A stretch of 23,698 nucleotides of DNA from contig JAADBR010000053.1 of NCBI GenBank assembly GCA_009995705.1, positions 1 through 23,698 of the forward strand. Direction: 5' to 3'. Within the stretch, counting starts at the first letter, position 1, and every line of letters begins with the position of its first letter. Shown in pieces: positions 1-8,185 of this stretch. The notes beneath the pieces were generated by a model, which saw nothing but the letters and a program-made list of their open reading frames with translations, made no database searches and was not told where the DNA came from. Position numbers and translations under genes: made by a program. The DNA is from Microcystis aeruginosa W13-11. Lineage in GTDB: Bacteria; Cyanobacteriota; Cyanobacteriia; Cyanobacteriales; Microcystaceae.

Positions 1-149
1 TAATCACTCCTCTCGCGCCATAATAATTCTAGACAACTAAGGAGAATGATGATCTGTTGCAGGTGTAGATCACTTTCCAAGGGTGGTTCATCACTCCATA
101 AATCTGTGGGGGGACAGGCAACTTCTGGGATAATGTCTAGGGCTGTCAT
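1..149 (-). CDS. Uma2-family (DUF820) endonuclease-like protein, N-terminal part
   Basis: Partial gene running off the left edge. An ATG at 149..147 on the minus strand opens a frame with no stop to base 1 (49 codons). The N-terminus contains CPPTDLWSDEPPLESDLHLQ followed by a hydrophobic leucine-rich stretch and LLWRERSD. This matches the start of the large cyanobacterial Uma2/DUF820 family (restriction-endonuclease-like PD-(D/E)XK fold), as I remember it. A purine-rich GGGGAAAA lies just upstream of the ATG as a possible ribosome binding site. The catalytic residues would lie outside the window, so activity cannot be judged. Such genes are multicopy in filamentous and colonial cyanobacteria and their role is unsettled. 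Family assignment rests on a short segment. Confidence 0.6.
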   Translation of the reverse strand, partial: MTALDIIPEVACPPTDLWSDEPPLESDLHLQQIIILLSCLELLWRERSD

Positions 150-442
150 GACTTTTCCCCGGTATTTTAGGATTGATTAATTGTAGCTTTTTCTCACTAC
201 TTTAGAGATGGTGCTGGGGGATTTTTGCCAATAACTTAAGTAGGTAGGCGTTAAAAATTATCAGACACCCCCCTTATCAAGGGGGGCAGGGGGGATCGAA
301 CCTAAAATCTATTTTAAATTTAATTATAACCAACTACTTAATCCTACACCCTTGACCGATCGCCTTTCGCACTTTATCCTAGCGCCATCGGCAAATATCT
401 TAAAACTTCTATACAATAGCGCCAATAAGCCCGATAACAACG
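150..442. other. Divergent intergenic region between the Uma2-like gene and the fatty acyl-AMP ligase
   Basis: 293 bases between divergently transcribed genes, with no convincing coding frame. It holds one strong G/C palindrome (268-286, listed separately). A possible -10 box TACAAT at 412-417 lies about 26 bases ahead of the ligase ATG, but no good -35 box is seen at the right distance, so the promoter is a guess. Confidence 0.4.
268..286. repeat. Palindromic G/C hairpin repeat
   Basis: CCCCCCTT-ATC-AAGGGGGG is a perfect 8-bp inverted repeat with a 3-base loop, followed by CAGGGGGGATC. Its C-run/G-run structure resembles short dispersed palindromes common in cyanobacterial intergenic DNA. 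It has no T-run after it on either strand, so it is not a classical terminator. It may be a repeat-element end; copy number cannot be judged from one window. Confidence 0.55.
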
Positions 443-2236
443 ATGACTGAAACCCTAATTCAACCCGCAACCCTAGTAGAACTCTTACGTTACCGCGCCA
501 CGACACAACCAGAGGGCCATGCTTACACTTTTCTTATTGATGGTAAAAAAGAAACCCCACCTTTAACCTACAGTGAACTCGATCGCCAAGCAAGAGCAAT
601 CGCCGCCTATTTGCAAAAATACCAGGCCCTGGTAGAACGGGCCCTCTTACTCTATCCTCAAAGTTTAGAAGTAGTGGCCGCTTTTTGTGGTTGTCTCTAC
701 GCGGGAGTGATTGCCATTCCCGTCCCCCCACCGGAATCGGGACGACTTAAGCGCACTCTGCCCCGTTTACGGGCAATTGTCAAGGATGCTAATGCCACCT
801 TTGCCCTAGTTACCGAAAGTATTCTGACTCTTATTGGAGGTGTGAAGGAAGAATTTCCAGAATTCGACCAAATGGAATGGATTACTACCGAAAGCATTGA
901 TATTTCCCTAGCGAACCAATGGCAAGATCCCCAGGTGGATAAATCGGCGCTTGCCTATCTGCAATATACCTCCGGTTCGACTAATATCCCCAAGGGGGTG
1001 ATGTTAAGTCATTTTAATCTGATGCACCATTGCGGTTACTTGCAAAAAGCTTGTGGTTACGAACCGGATAGCGTTACCCTCACTTGGATGCCCTATTTTC
1101 ATGATTACGGGTTAGTCGAAGGTATCACCGTCCCCCTCTACAACGGGACACCCTGCTATCTCATGTCTCCCTTTGCTTTTATTAAGCGTCCGATGCAGTG
1201 GTTAAAAAATATTACTAAGTACAAAGTTACTCATAGTCAGGCCCCCAACTTCGCCTATGATCTTTGTACTCGTAGGATTAAAGCTGCCGATTTAGCGGAA
1301 TTAGACCTGAGCAGTTGGCAGGCCGCAGGAAATGCCGCCGAACCGATTAACCCGAAGGTAATGGCCAAATTTGTCGATACTTTTGCCGATTATGGCTTTT
1401 CTTGGCAAACTTTCGCCCCTGCCTACGGATTAGCTGAATATACCCTCTTGATTTCCAATAAACCCAAGGGAACCACCCCAATTATCACCGCTTTGGATGC
1501 CACCGCCTACGAACGCGGTAAAATTGTCCTTGTTAGTTCCGATCGAACCGCTGGAGTTAGATACGTCCCCAGTTGTGGTCGTCGCGTCTGTGATACCCGT
1601 ATAGCTATGGTTAATCCCGATACTTTCACCCTTTGTGCAGCCGATGAAGTGGGCGAAATTTGGGCCAGTGACCCCAGTATGGCCGCCGGATATTGGCAAC
1701 GGGAAGACGCAACCAAAGAAACTTTTCAAGCTTATCTTGCTGATACGGGAGAAGGACCGTTTTTACGCACCGGAGATTTAGGTTTTCTTCTCGATGGGGA
1801 ATTGTATATCACGGGAAGGATTAAGGATTTAATTATTGTCCGTGGTAGTAATCATTATCCCCAGGATTTAGAATGGTCAGTACAGCATCTTAATGAGGTT
1901 TTTCGTCCCGATTATGGCGCCGCTTTTTCCATTGAAGATAATGGGGAAGAACAGTTAGTTATTGTCCAGGAATTAGAACGTCGCAGCGGTGAGTTAGATA
2001 CGGTCAAATTAATCGCCGATATCCGTCAGGAAATCGCCGAAGAACACGAAATTATGACCCATGCCATTGTTTTGGCTAAATCGGGAACAATTCTCAAAAC
2101 TGCCAGTGGCAAAATTCAACGCCGCGCTATTAAACAGAATTTTCTCAATGGTAATATGAGTGTTATCGATGCTTGGTCAGAAAATCCTCAGTTAGTTAGT
2201 AAATTTGATCGCTCTATTTCTGAAACAGAAGCATAG
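443..2236 (+). CDS. Fatty acyl-AMP ligase (FAAL), ANL adenylating superfamily
   Basis: 597 residues, the usual length for a stand-alone FAAL. These enzymes activate a fatty acid with ATP to an acyl-adenylate, normally passing it to an acyl carrier protein of a PKS, NRPS or hydrocarbon pathway. The ATP-binding A3 motif YTSGSTNIPKGVM sits near residues 175-187. The C-terminal hinge region reads RTGDLGFLLDGELYITGR followed by KDLIIVRGSNHYPQD, and the conserved late lysine lies in TASGKIQRR near residue 560. The FAAL-typical wording PYFHDYGLVEG near residue 220 favours FAAL over an acyl-CoA ligase. ATG at 443 follows a short leader without a clear Shine-Dalgarno. No carrier protein, PKS or NRPS gene is adjacent, so the acyl acceptor is unknown. 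Confidence 0.88.
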   Translation: MTETLIQPATLVELLRYRATTQPEGHAYTFLIDGKKETPPLTYSELDRQARAIAAYLQKYQALVERALLLYPQSLEVVAAFCGCLYAGVIAIPVPPPESGRLKRTLPRLRAIVKDANATFALVTESILTLIGGVKEEFPEFDQMEWITTESIDISLANQWQDPQVDKSALAYLQYTSGSTNIPKGVMLSHFNLMHHCGYLQKACGYEPDSVTLTWMPYFHDYGLVEGITVPLYNGTPCYLMSPFAFIKRPMQWLKNITKYKVTHSQAPNFAYDLCTRRIKAADLAELDLSSWQAAGNAAEPINPKVMAKFVDTFADYGFSWQTFAPAYGLAEYTLLISNKPKGTTPIITALDATAYERGKIVLVSSDRTAGVRYVPSCGRRVCDTRIAMVNPDTFTLCAADEVGEIWASDPSMAAGYWQREDATKETFQAYLADTGEGPFLRTGDLGFLLDGELYITGRIKDLIIVRGSNHYPQDLEWSVQHLNEVFRPDYGAAFSIEDNGEEQLVIVQELERRSGELDTVKLIADIRQEIAEEHEIMTHAIVLAKSGTILKTASGKIQRRAIKQNFLNGNMSVIDAWSENPQLVSKFDRSISETEA

Positions 2237-2241
2237 TTTTT

Positions 2242-2262
2242 CGGGTGGGCAATGCTCACCCG
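2242..2262. repeat. Strong short hairpin after the acyl-AMP ligase gene
   Basis: CGGGTGGGCA and TGCTCACCCG face each other, giving about nine paired bases with one G-U and a three-base loop, six bases after the ligase stop. There is a T-run before it but none after it, so it is not a textbook terminator on the plus strand, though it could stabilise the 3' end of the transcript. GGGTGGGCATTGCCCACCC-like palindromes are common dispersed repeats in cyanobacteria. Confidence 0.5.
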
Positions 2263-2320
2263 ATCGAGGATAACTAATCGTGTTAGGATTAGGTTAGGGA
2301 TTAAAGGTAAGGAGAAAGTG

Positions 2321-2563
2321 ATGTTAACTCAACTGATGGTCAAGCCCTCTTCTTGGATTGAAAAAGGAATTAAGCTATCGCCAGTAAGGGAAAATTATCT
2401 TTTTAAATTCACCGAGGAATTGCAGTGTCGATTAGAGGAACTACGGGAACTAGAAAAAAATTCCCAACTTAATTCTCAAGAAACCGCAGAATTAGCCGGT
2501 ATTTTAGAGTTAAACGAGATTTTCACGCTTTTAAATGCGAGAATAGTTGCTGAATCTAAATGA
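2321..2563 (+). CDS. Small helical protein of unknown function, partner of the HNH nuclease
   Basis: 80 residues. The open frame extends back to an alternative start at 2252, but ATG 2321 is preceded by AAGGAG at 2309-2314 with a six-base spacer, which decides the start. The sequence is charged and leucine/glutamate-rich, with a heptad-like helix around TEELQCRLEELRELEKNSQ, no membrane segment and no cysteine pairs beyond one Cys. Its stop overlaps the start of the following HNH gene (ATGA at 2560-2563), so the two are almost certainly translated together. I do not recognise the family. The tight pairing suggests a partner, inhibitor or specificity factor for the nuclease, but this is inference from position only. 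Confidence 0.7.
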   Translation: MLTQLMVKPSSWIEKGIKLSPVRENYLFKFTEELQCRLEELRELEKNSQLNSQETAELAGILELNEIFTLLNARIVAESK

Positions 2564-3006
2564 TTAGTATCACCACTCGATTACAAGTCCGAGCAAGAGC
2601 CAACTATCTGTGTGAATACTGTCATTCTTCAGAAGAAATTAGTGCCGCACTATTTGAAGTAGATCACATTCAGCCCAGATCTTTAGGAGGCAAAGATGAA
2701 TTAGCAAACTTAGCTTTAGCTTGCCAAAGATGTAACATATATCGCTACAATTTTATCAAGGCAATTGATCCGAAAACAGAACAAGAAGTAGAAATATTCA
2801 ATCCGCGTCAACAGCATTGGCAAGAACATTTTATCTGGACACCAGATGCTTTAAAAATAGTGGGACTCACTCCCATCGCTAGGGCAACTATTGAACGTTT
2901 GGACTTAAATGATGACAATCATAATGAAGGTTTTATCGTTAAAGTTCGTCGATTATGGATCCGGGGAGGTTGGCATCCACCCAGCACCGATAAAAAACAG
3001 GAATAA
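2560..3006 (+). CDS. HNH endonuclease
   Basis: 148 residues. The beta-beta-alpha-metal HNH fold is visible: zinc cysteines C18 and C21 (CEYC), catalytic D35-H36 in FEVDHIQPRSLGG, N50 in ELANLALAC, and the second zinc pair C55/C58 in ACQRCN followed by N59. These are all the residues expected of an active metal-dependent nuclease. About 85 residues after the core (IDPKTEQEVEIFNPRQQHW onward) form a C-terminal extension common in cyanobacterial HNH proteins of this size. The ATG overlaps the previous stop by four bases. There are no transposase, intein or phage genes beside it, so it is not obviously a homing or packaging nuclease. The target is unknown. Confidence 0.87.
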   Translation: MISITTRLQVRARANYLCEYCHSSEEISAALFEVDHIQPRSLGGKDELANLALACQRCNIYRYNFIKAIDPKTEQEVEIFNPRQQHWQEHFIWTPDALKIVGLTPIARATIERLDLNDDNHNEGFIVKVRRLWIRGGWHPPSTDKKQE

Positions 3007-3146
3007 TAGCTTAGAAGTTTTTTTTCCAGAGGTCAAAATGATTGGTACTCAACAGGAATTATCTAGATTTCCAAAATATTTAAATGATCAGGACTCCAGG
3101 AATATAATACTAAATACCCAATTTTTTTTGAACAGTAAATATATAC

Positions 3147-3623
3147 TTATTTGCTTAAATTGTGGGGAAAGTTAGAAATTAAGAGGCAAATAATCCCGAT
3201 ATTAATAAAGACATCAGCCAGATTAAAAACAGGAAAATTAATCAATCTAAAATCGAGAAAATCCACCACATAACCAAACAAAAAGCGATCGATACCATTA
3301 CCGAAAGCCCCCGCTAAAATAAAACCGTAGGCTAATTGTTCCCAACGATTTAAATGGGGTCCAAAGTAAGCAAAAGCTATTAGTCCCAAACTAACTAATA
3401 AGGATAGCCATTTTAGCCAACCAACACCGCCCCGAAAAGCACTAAAAGCCGCCCCAGTATTAATCACATATGTAAAATGAAAACCCCCCGGAATAACCGG
3501 AAAAGTATCACCGATTTGCTCAAAACTCTGCACGGTTATATACTTAGTTACTTGGTCTAAAATTAGACCAATCACCGCCACTATCCAAAACCAGCGATTT
3601 TTTTTTAACATTGGCTGTGGCAT
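3147..3623 (-). CDS. lspA: Lipoprotein signal peptidase (signal peptidase II)
   Basis: 158 residues from ATG 3623. This integral membrane aspartyl protease cleaves the signal peptide from prolipoproteins just before the lipid-modified cysteine. Four membrane segments are visible. The two catalytic aspartates are D112 in GNGIDR and D137 in FNLADVF, and the N-terminal motif LDQVTK contains D23. The gene's ATG overlaps the bioY stop as TGATG, so translation is probably coupled. A TTG three bases upstream and an internal ATG (residue 6) are possible alternative starts. It ends the bioB-bioY-lspA set. No functional tie between biotin and lipoprotein maturation is known to me; co-location is most likely economy of transcription. 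Confidence 0.95.
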   Translation of the reverse strand: MPQPMLKKNRWFWIVAVIGLILDQVTKYITVQSFEQIGDTFPVIPGGFHFTYVINTGAAFSAFRGGVGWLKWLSLLVSLGLIAFAYFGPHLNRWEQLAYGFILAGAFGNGIDRFLFGYVVDFLDFRLINFPVFNLADVFINIGIICLLISNFPHNLSK

Positions 3624-4273
3624 CAATAAAATAATAATTTACGGAAGAAAAAGGCAATAATTACCACCACACAAATTACTACTAATTGCCCTAAAAATGG
3701 CCAGATTGAATAATTCATAAATAGGGTGGGCAAACTATCGGGAAAGGTGATTTGACTGGCTTGGGGCTGAAAAATCGACAATCCCAGCATATATAATAAA
3801 CCGCACAGATGAATCACTAACAAACCGGCAAAGGCACTGAAAGCCAGAGTTTCTATCTTAGCCCGCCAGCGAAAAGCCAACCAACCACACAGCCATGCCC
3901 CCGGCATAAAGCCTAAAATATAGCCAAAACTGGGTTCTTTCAGATAACCCATCCCCCCACCCTGGGCAAACACAGGCAACCAAGTTAAACCGAGAAAAAT
4001 ATAGGCCACCTGGGCAAGAAGCCCGGCATTTTTGCCCCCTAGACAGCCCGTTAACAATACTGCCCCAATTTGGTAAGTTATGCCTAGTTTTTGCGAAGAT
4101 AGACCCGCAGCCGACCAACTGGCTAGACTTACTGGAACAAATGTACTAAAAATTGTTAGCAACAAACCAATCAAGGCCCAGATTAACTCATTGGGAACCG
4201 ATACGGAAGTGCGCCGCGGCGGAGATTCTCGTCCTCGACGTGATTTAGGTTGTCTGTTGGGGTTGGTATTCAC
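3623..4273 (-). CDS. bioY: BioY-family biotin transporter, substrate-binding S component
   Basis: 216 residues. BioY is the membrane protein that captures biotin, either alone or as the S component of an ECF transporter. About six hydrophobic helices are visible. The family core reads LGITYQIGAVLLTGCLGGKNA, then LGLTWLPVFAQGGGMGYL and PSFGYILGFMPGAW, which match the conserved glycine/proline-rich BioY signatures. The first ~28 residues are basic and arginine-rich, a cytoplasmic extension ahead of the first helix. The 5' end overlaps the 3' end of bioB by 29 bases, and the stop overlaps the lspA start. Adjacent bioB supports biotin as the substrate. No EcfA or EcfT genes are in the window. Confidence 0.92.
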   Translation of the reverse strand: MNTNPNRQPKSRRGRESPPRRTSVSVPNELIWALIGLLLTIFSTFVPVSLASWSAAGLSSQKLGITYQIGAVLLTGCLGGKNAGLLAQVAYIFLGLTWLPVFAQGGGMGYLKEPSFGYILGFMPGAWLCGWLAFRWRAKIETLAFSAFAGLLVIHLCGLLYMLGLSIFQPQASQITFPDSLPTLFMNYSIWPFLGQLVVICVVVIIAFFFRKLLFY

Positions 4274-5339
4274 CGGGGATGGGGGCTTCTCCTCCTATTA
4301 AACTAAGATCAGCCAACATCGCCTGATCCTGTTGGGGGGGTTGTCCTAGAGTGGTCAAATAATGCCCAATCAGCATAGCATTAATTCCCGATTTTAGCCC
4401 CAGATTTTGCAATTCTCCCATCACCGCCTCTCGTCCCCCAGCATAACGGAGGATTTGTTGAGGTAAGATAAACCGGAAAATAGCGATCGCTTTTAAGGCA
4501 GTAAAGGGGTCCAGTTTGGGTAAATGACCTAAAGGGGTACCACTTCTGGGGTTTAATAGGTTAATCGGCACTGATTCTACTTCTAATTCCGCCAGGGAAA
4601 AAGCTAAATCAATGCGATCGATCCAACTTTCCCCCATACCGATAATTCCGCCTGTACAAGCCTGAATTCCCGCCGCTTTCAGGTTTTTTACCGTTTCTAC
4701 CCGATCCTGCCAACTGTGGGTGGAGACGACGTTAGGATAAAAATTCTCGGAAGCCTCCAGATTGTGATTATAACGGGTAACTCCGGCTTCTTTTAAGGCC
4801 TGCGCTTGGGCAAGGGTTAACTCTCCGAGGGCGCAGCAGGGTTTAATCTTGGCTGTTTCAATGATTTCTTGAACTGTCGCCAGTATTTCCTCGAATTCCT
4901 GCGATTTAGGGCTATTGTACTTTAATCCCCGACCTTGACTAACTAAACAGAAGCGTTTGGCCCCCGCGTCGGCTGCCGCTTTCGCATGGCTGACGATTTC
5001 CTCGCGACTTTTTAAACCGTAGATAGGCGAATCTTGACCGGGATGGTGGGCGGATTGGGAACAAAAACTGCAATTTTCCGAACAACTTCCCGATTTTATG
5101 TTGATAATGCTACATAAATCCACCGTATTACCACAACAGGCCTGACGAATGCGATCAGCAGCCTCACATAAGCTGAAAATATTTTCCTGACCTTCGATCG
5201 CAGTTAAAGCTAGGGCCTCTTGCTTACTAAGTCGATCGCCAGCGATAATCTGATTAGCCCTAGTCTGTAACCAGTTTTTTAAGGCTTCTCCCTCCACAGG
5301 GATAGATTGAGTAGCGGTGTGTGTAGAGACTTGTACCAC
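4245..5339 (-). CDS. bioB: Biotin synthase
   Basis: 364 residues. This radical-SAM enzyme inserts sulfur into dethiobiotin as the last step of biotin synthesis. The radical-SAM cluster motif C86-x3-C90-x2-C93 is seen in SGSCSENCSFCSQS. Further BioB hallmarks are CCALGELT, the YNHNLEAS segment, TGGIIGMGES and PINLLNPRSGTPLG, and the C-terminal YAGGREAVMGELQ. The first in-frame start is GTG at 5339; no ATG is available before the conserved core. It is first in a minus-strand set with bioY and lspA and is divergent from rfbC across a 133-base gap. I saw no BirA-type operator in that gap. Confidence 0.96.
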   Translation of the reverse strand: MVQVSTHTATQSIPVEGEALKNWLQTRANQIIAGDRLSKQEALALTAIEGQENIFSLCEAADRIRQACCGNTVDLCSIINIKSGSCSENCSFCSQSAHHPGQDSPIYGLKSREEIVSHAKAAADAGAKRFCLVSQGRGLKYNSPKSQEFEEILATVQEIIETAKIKPCCALGELTLAQAQALKEAGVTRYNHNLEASENFYPNVVSTHSWQDRVETVKNLKAAGIQACTGGIIGMGESWIDRIDLAFSLAELEVESVPINLLNPRSGTPLGHLPKLDPFTALKAIAIFRFILPQQILRYAGGREAVMGELQNLGLKSGINAMLIGHYLTTLGQPPQQDQAMLADLSLIGGEAPIPGEYQPQQTT

Positions 5340-5472
5340 GTCGTTTATGCTCTGACTAAGTTAGGCTCATCTTATCATTATTCAGTTACCGGGGAAAGAT
5401 TAATAAAAAACTTTAGAAAAAAATACCCTTTTGTGCTAAACTACCCGCAAAAGTTATCTTGTCTCCGATTTT

Positions 5473-6018
5473 ATGAAAGTTATTCCCACAGAAATTCCTG
5501 ATGTTTTAATCATTGAACCGCAAGTTTACGGAGACGATCGAGGTTTTTTCTTGGAAAGTTTTAATCAGAAAGATTTTCGAGAAAAAACTGGGGTTAATAC
5601 CACTTTTGTCCAGGATAATCACTCTATGTCCTTAAAAAATGTCCTGCGAGGATTACACTATCAAATTCCCAATCCCCAGGGTAAATTGGTGCGAGTGGTG
5701 AACGGTAGTGTTTTCGATGTGGCCGTGGATGCGCGTCGAAGTTCCACCACTTTTGGGCAATGGGTAGGCTGTGTTTTAAGTGCGGAAAATAAACGGATTT
5801 TCTGGGTTCCCGAAGGTTTTGCCCATGGCTTTCTAGTCCTCTCCGACCGAGCCGAATTTCTCTACAAAACCACTAATCATTATTATCCTCAATACGAAAA
5901 AACCATCGCCTGGAATGATGCCGATTTAGGGATTGATTGGCCCCTAGAGTTTCCTCCGATTCTCTCCCCTAAAGACCAAGCTGGACAACCTTTTAAATCC
6001 GTGGAAGTTTTCCCCTAA
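5473..6018 (+). CDS. rfbC: dTDP-4-dehydrorhamnose 3,5-epimerase
   Basis: 181 residues, the usual RmlC length. It epimerises dTDP-4-keto-6-deoxy-glucose at C3 and C5 on the way to dTDP-L-rhamnose for cell-surface polysaccharide. The cupin core carries YGDDRGFFLESFN, the catalytic histidine H62 in RGLHYQ, and FDVAVDAR. The tyrosine in FLYKTTNHYYP and the ending GIDWPL are also family-typical. It is first of three close plus-strand genes (gaps of 5 and 4 bases), so it is probably co-transcribed with rfbD and rfbA. A candidate -35-like TTGTGC at 5431-5436 has only a poor -10 partner. Confidence 0.95.
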   Translation: MKVIPTEIPDVLIIEPQVYGDDRGFFLESFNQKDFREKTGVNTTFVQDNHSMSLKNVLRGLHYQIPNPQGKLVRVVNGSVFDVAVDARRSSTTFGQWVGCVLSAENKRIFWVPEGFAHGFLVLSDRAEFLYKTTNHYYPQYEKTIAWNDADLGIDWPLEFPPILSPKDQAGQPFKSVEVFP

Positions 6019-6023
6019 AGACG

Positions 6024-6899
6024 ATGAAAAAAGTTTTACTAATTGGTGCGAAAGGTCAAGTAGGACAAGAGTTACAGGTAACTTTGTCGCCTTGCGGCGA
6101 AGTTATTAGTATCGGTCGAGAAGAACTAGATTTAACTAACTCGGAAAAAATCGGCCAGTTAATTAGGGAAATTCACCCCAATTATCTGGTTAATGCCGCC
6201 GCTTATACGGCAGTAGATAAAGCCGAAACCGAGCCAGATTTAGCCTATTATATCAATGCTATAGCCCCGAAAATTATGGCGGAATCTGCCGAGAAAATTA
6301 AAGCTAAATTTCTTCATATTTCCACCGATTATGTCTTTGATGGTCGAAAAAATACACCTTATCTAGAAACCGATCTAACTAATCCTTTAGGGGTTTATGG
6401 ACAATCAAAGTTAAGGGGAGAAGAGGAGATTAAAACCGTTAATTCTCAGGCAATTATCCTGCGGACTGCTTGGGTTTATGGCAGTTATGGCAAAAGTAAT
6501 TTTGTCAAAACTATGCTGAGATTAGGCCGGGAAAGAGAGGAGTTAAAAGTAGTTGTTGATCAGGTGGGAAGTCCCACTTGGGCAAAAGATATCGCCACGG
6601 CGATTACTCACCTTTTAATTAATGTCAATAATCCCACAGGAATCTATAATTTTACCAATAGCGGTGTTGCCACTTGGTTTGATTTAACTAAAGCGATTTT
6701 TGAGGAGGCAAAAATAAGCGGTATTCCCTTAAAAATTCAGAGAGTAATTCCCATTACTACTGCTGAATATCCTACCCCAGCAGTGCGTCCGGCCTATTCG
6801 GTTCTCTCTGGTCAAAAAATCTCGCAACAATTGGGTTATATTCCTCCCTATTGGCGAGATTCTCTCAAAGCAATGCTCAACCAACTATTTAATCTTTAA
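6024..6899 (+). CDS. rfbD: dTDP-4-dehydrorhamnose reductase
   Basis: 291 residues. This NAD(P)H-dependent short-chain dehydrogenase makes the final reduction to dTDP-L-rhamnose. The Rossmann nucleotide-binding motif GAKGQVGQEL lies at residues 8-17. NAAAYTAVDKAE, the serine/threonine of HISTDYVFDG and the catalytic Y-x3-K of YGQSKLRGE follow in the expected order, then ILRTAWVYG. The gene starts five bases after the rfbC stop and ends four bases before rfbA, which indicates one operon. Confidence 0.95.
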   Translation: MKKVLLIGAKGQVGQELQVTLSPCGEVISIGREELDLTNSEKIGQLIREIHPNYLVNAAAYTAVDKAETEPDLAYYINAIAPKIMAESAEKIKAKFLHISTDYVFDGRKNTPYLETDLTNPLGVYGQSKLRGEEEIKTVNSQAIILRTAWVYGSYGKSNFVKTMLRLGREREELKVVVDQVGSPTWAKDIATAITHLLINVNNPTGIYNFTNSGVATWFDLTKAIFEEAKISGIPLKIQRVIPITTAEYPTPAVRPAYSVLSGQKISQQLGYIPPYWRDSLKAMLNQLFNL

Positions 6900-6903
6900 A
6901 ACT

Positions 6904-7977
6904 ATGAAAGCACTAATTTTATCCGGTGGTAAAGGTACGAGGTTACGTCCCCTAACTTATACTGGGGCAAAACAGTTAGTTCCCGTGGCCAATAAACCGA
7001 TTTTATGGTATGGAATCGAATCAATTGTGGCCGCAGGAATTACTGATATTGGCATTATTATCAGTCCCGAAACCGGGGAAGAAATTCGTCAGACCACGGG
7101 CAATGGTGAACAGTTTGGCGCTAAGATAACCTATATTCGCCAAGATCAACCGGCTGGATTAGCTCACGCGGTCAAAACTGCCCAATCTTTCCTAGGAGAT
7201 TCCCCCTTTATTATGTACTTGGGTGATAACCTAATCGAGGATAATTTATCGCCCTTTTTAGACTCTTTTCACCAACAGTCTCTTGATGCTTTAATTCTCC
7301 TGCGAAAAGTGTCTAATCCTAGTGCTTTTGGGGTGGCAAAAGTAGATGAAACTGGCAAAGTTTTATACTTAGTCGAAAAACCGAAAGACCCCCCCTCAAA
7401 TTTAGCCTTGGTGGGGATTTATTTTTTTGCTCCCACTATTCACCAAGCGATCGCATCTATTCAACCTTCGGCCCGGGGTGAGTTAGAAATTACCGACGCT
7501 ATCCAAGAATTAATCAATCAAAATAAGGCAGTAGAAGCGAATAAACTACTGGGTTGGTGGTTAGATACCGGTAAAAAAGATGATTTATTAGAAGCAAATC
7601 GGATTATCCTCGATACCTCTCTAGAAATTGCTTTACAGGGAGAAGTTGATCCTAATAGTCAGGCGATTGGACGGGTACAAATTGGTCAGGGTAGTAAAAT
7701 TATTAATAGTACCATTCGCGGCCCTGTCATTATCGGAGAAAATTGTCACATTGAGAATTGTTTTATCGGTCCCTACAGCAGTATAGCTAATGGCACAAAA
7801 TTAATTGATGCTGACATAGAACACAGTGTTATTCTCAAAGATGCCACGATTATTGGCATTCATCAGCGCATAGTTGATAGTGTGATCGGACGACGGGCAA
7901 AATTAGAAATTGCTCCCCAACGTCCAAAAGCTTTACGCTTTATGATTGGGGATGATTCCCATGTGGAATTAGTCTAG
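6904..7977 (+). CDS. rfbA: Glucose-1-phosphate thymidylyltransferase, long form
   Basis: 357 residues, longer than the ~290 of classical RmlA. It joins glucose-1-phosphate and dTTP to give dTDP-glucose, the entry step of dTDP-sugar synthesis. The nucleotidyltransferase signature LSGGKGTRLRPLT at residues 6-18 is followed by KQLVPVANKP, and the catalytic region includes YLGDNL. From about residue 250 the sequence shows hexapeptide-like repeats (IGQGSKIINSTIRGPVIIGE and similar), a left-handed beta-helix tail as in StrD-type and archaeal enzymes. It closes the rfbCDA operon. The dTDP-glucose 4,6-dehydratase that should act between this enzyme and RfbC is not in the window. Confidence 0.93.
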   Translation: MKALILSGGKGTRLRPLTYTGAKQLVPVANKPILWYGIESIVAAGITDIGIIISPETGEEIRQTTGNGEQFGAKITYIRQDQPAGLAHAVKTAQSFLGDSPFIMYLGDNLIEDNLSPFLDSFHQQSLDALILLRKVSNPSAFGVAKVDETGKVLYLVEKPKDPPSNLALVGIYFFAPTIHQAIASIQPSARGELEITDAIQELINQNKAVEANKLLGWWLDTGKKDDLLEANRIILDTSLEIALQGEVDPNSQAIGRVQIGQGSKIINSTIRGPVIIGENCHIENCFIGPYSSIANGTKLIDADIEHSVILKDATIIGIHQRIVDSVIGRRAKLEIAPQRPKALRFMIGDDSHVELV

Positions 7978-8153
7978 TTATCGGGGATTAACTGCCTGTT
8001 TAATTAGGGTTTGCGGCAAAAAGTTTTTCCTGGAGGCCAGGTGTAGGGTTTTACCGATTTTCAGGGGTTCAATGACCTAATTTTCAGGGAAAAAGTACCT
8101 GAATTTTCCTCCCAATCACTGCAATCGCTGGCACTTTTTGATGGGAAAAAAGT

Positions 8154-8182
8154 CTAAAAGCCTTATCCAACAAGGTTTTTAG
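8154..8182. repeat. 11-bp inverted repeat upstream of leuB
   Basis: CTAAAAGCCTT and AAGGTTTTTAG pair over 11 positions with one G-U and a seven-base loop (ATCCAAC). The 3' arm ends in a T-run, so it could terminate the rfb transcript, although it lies 177 bases past the rfbA stop. It could also be part of a dispersed repeat or act in front of the leuB promoter. Confidence 0.5.
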
Positions 8183-8185
8183 ATT

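Noticed and set aside
2909..3175. Plus-strand frame of 88 codons overlapping the HNH gene end
   Set aside because: Its first third lies inside the HNH gene in another frame, it has no ribosome binding site, and its tail is A/T-rich low-complexity sequence.
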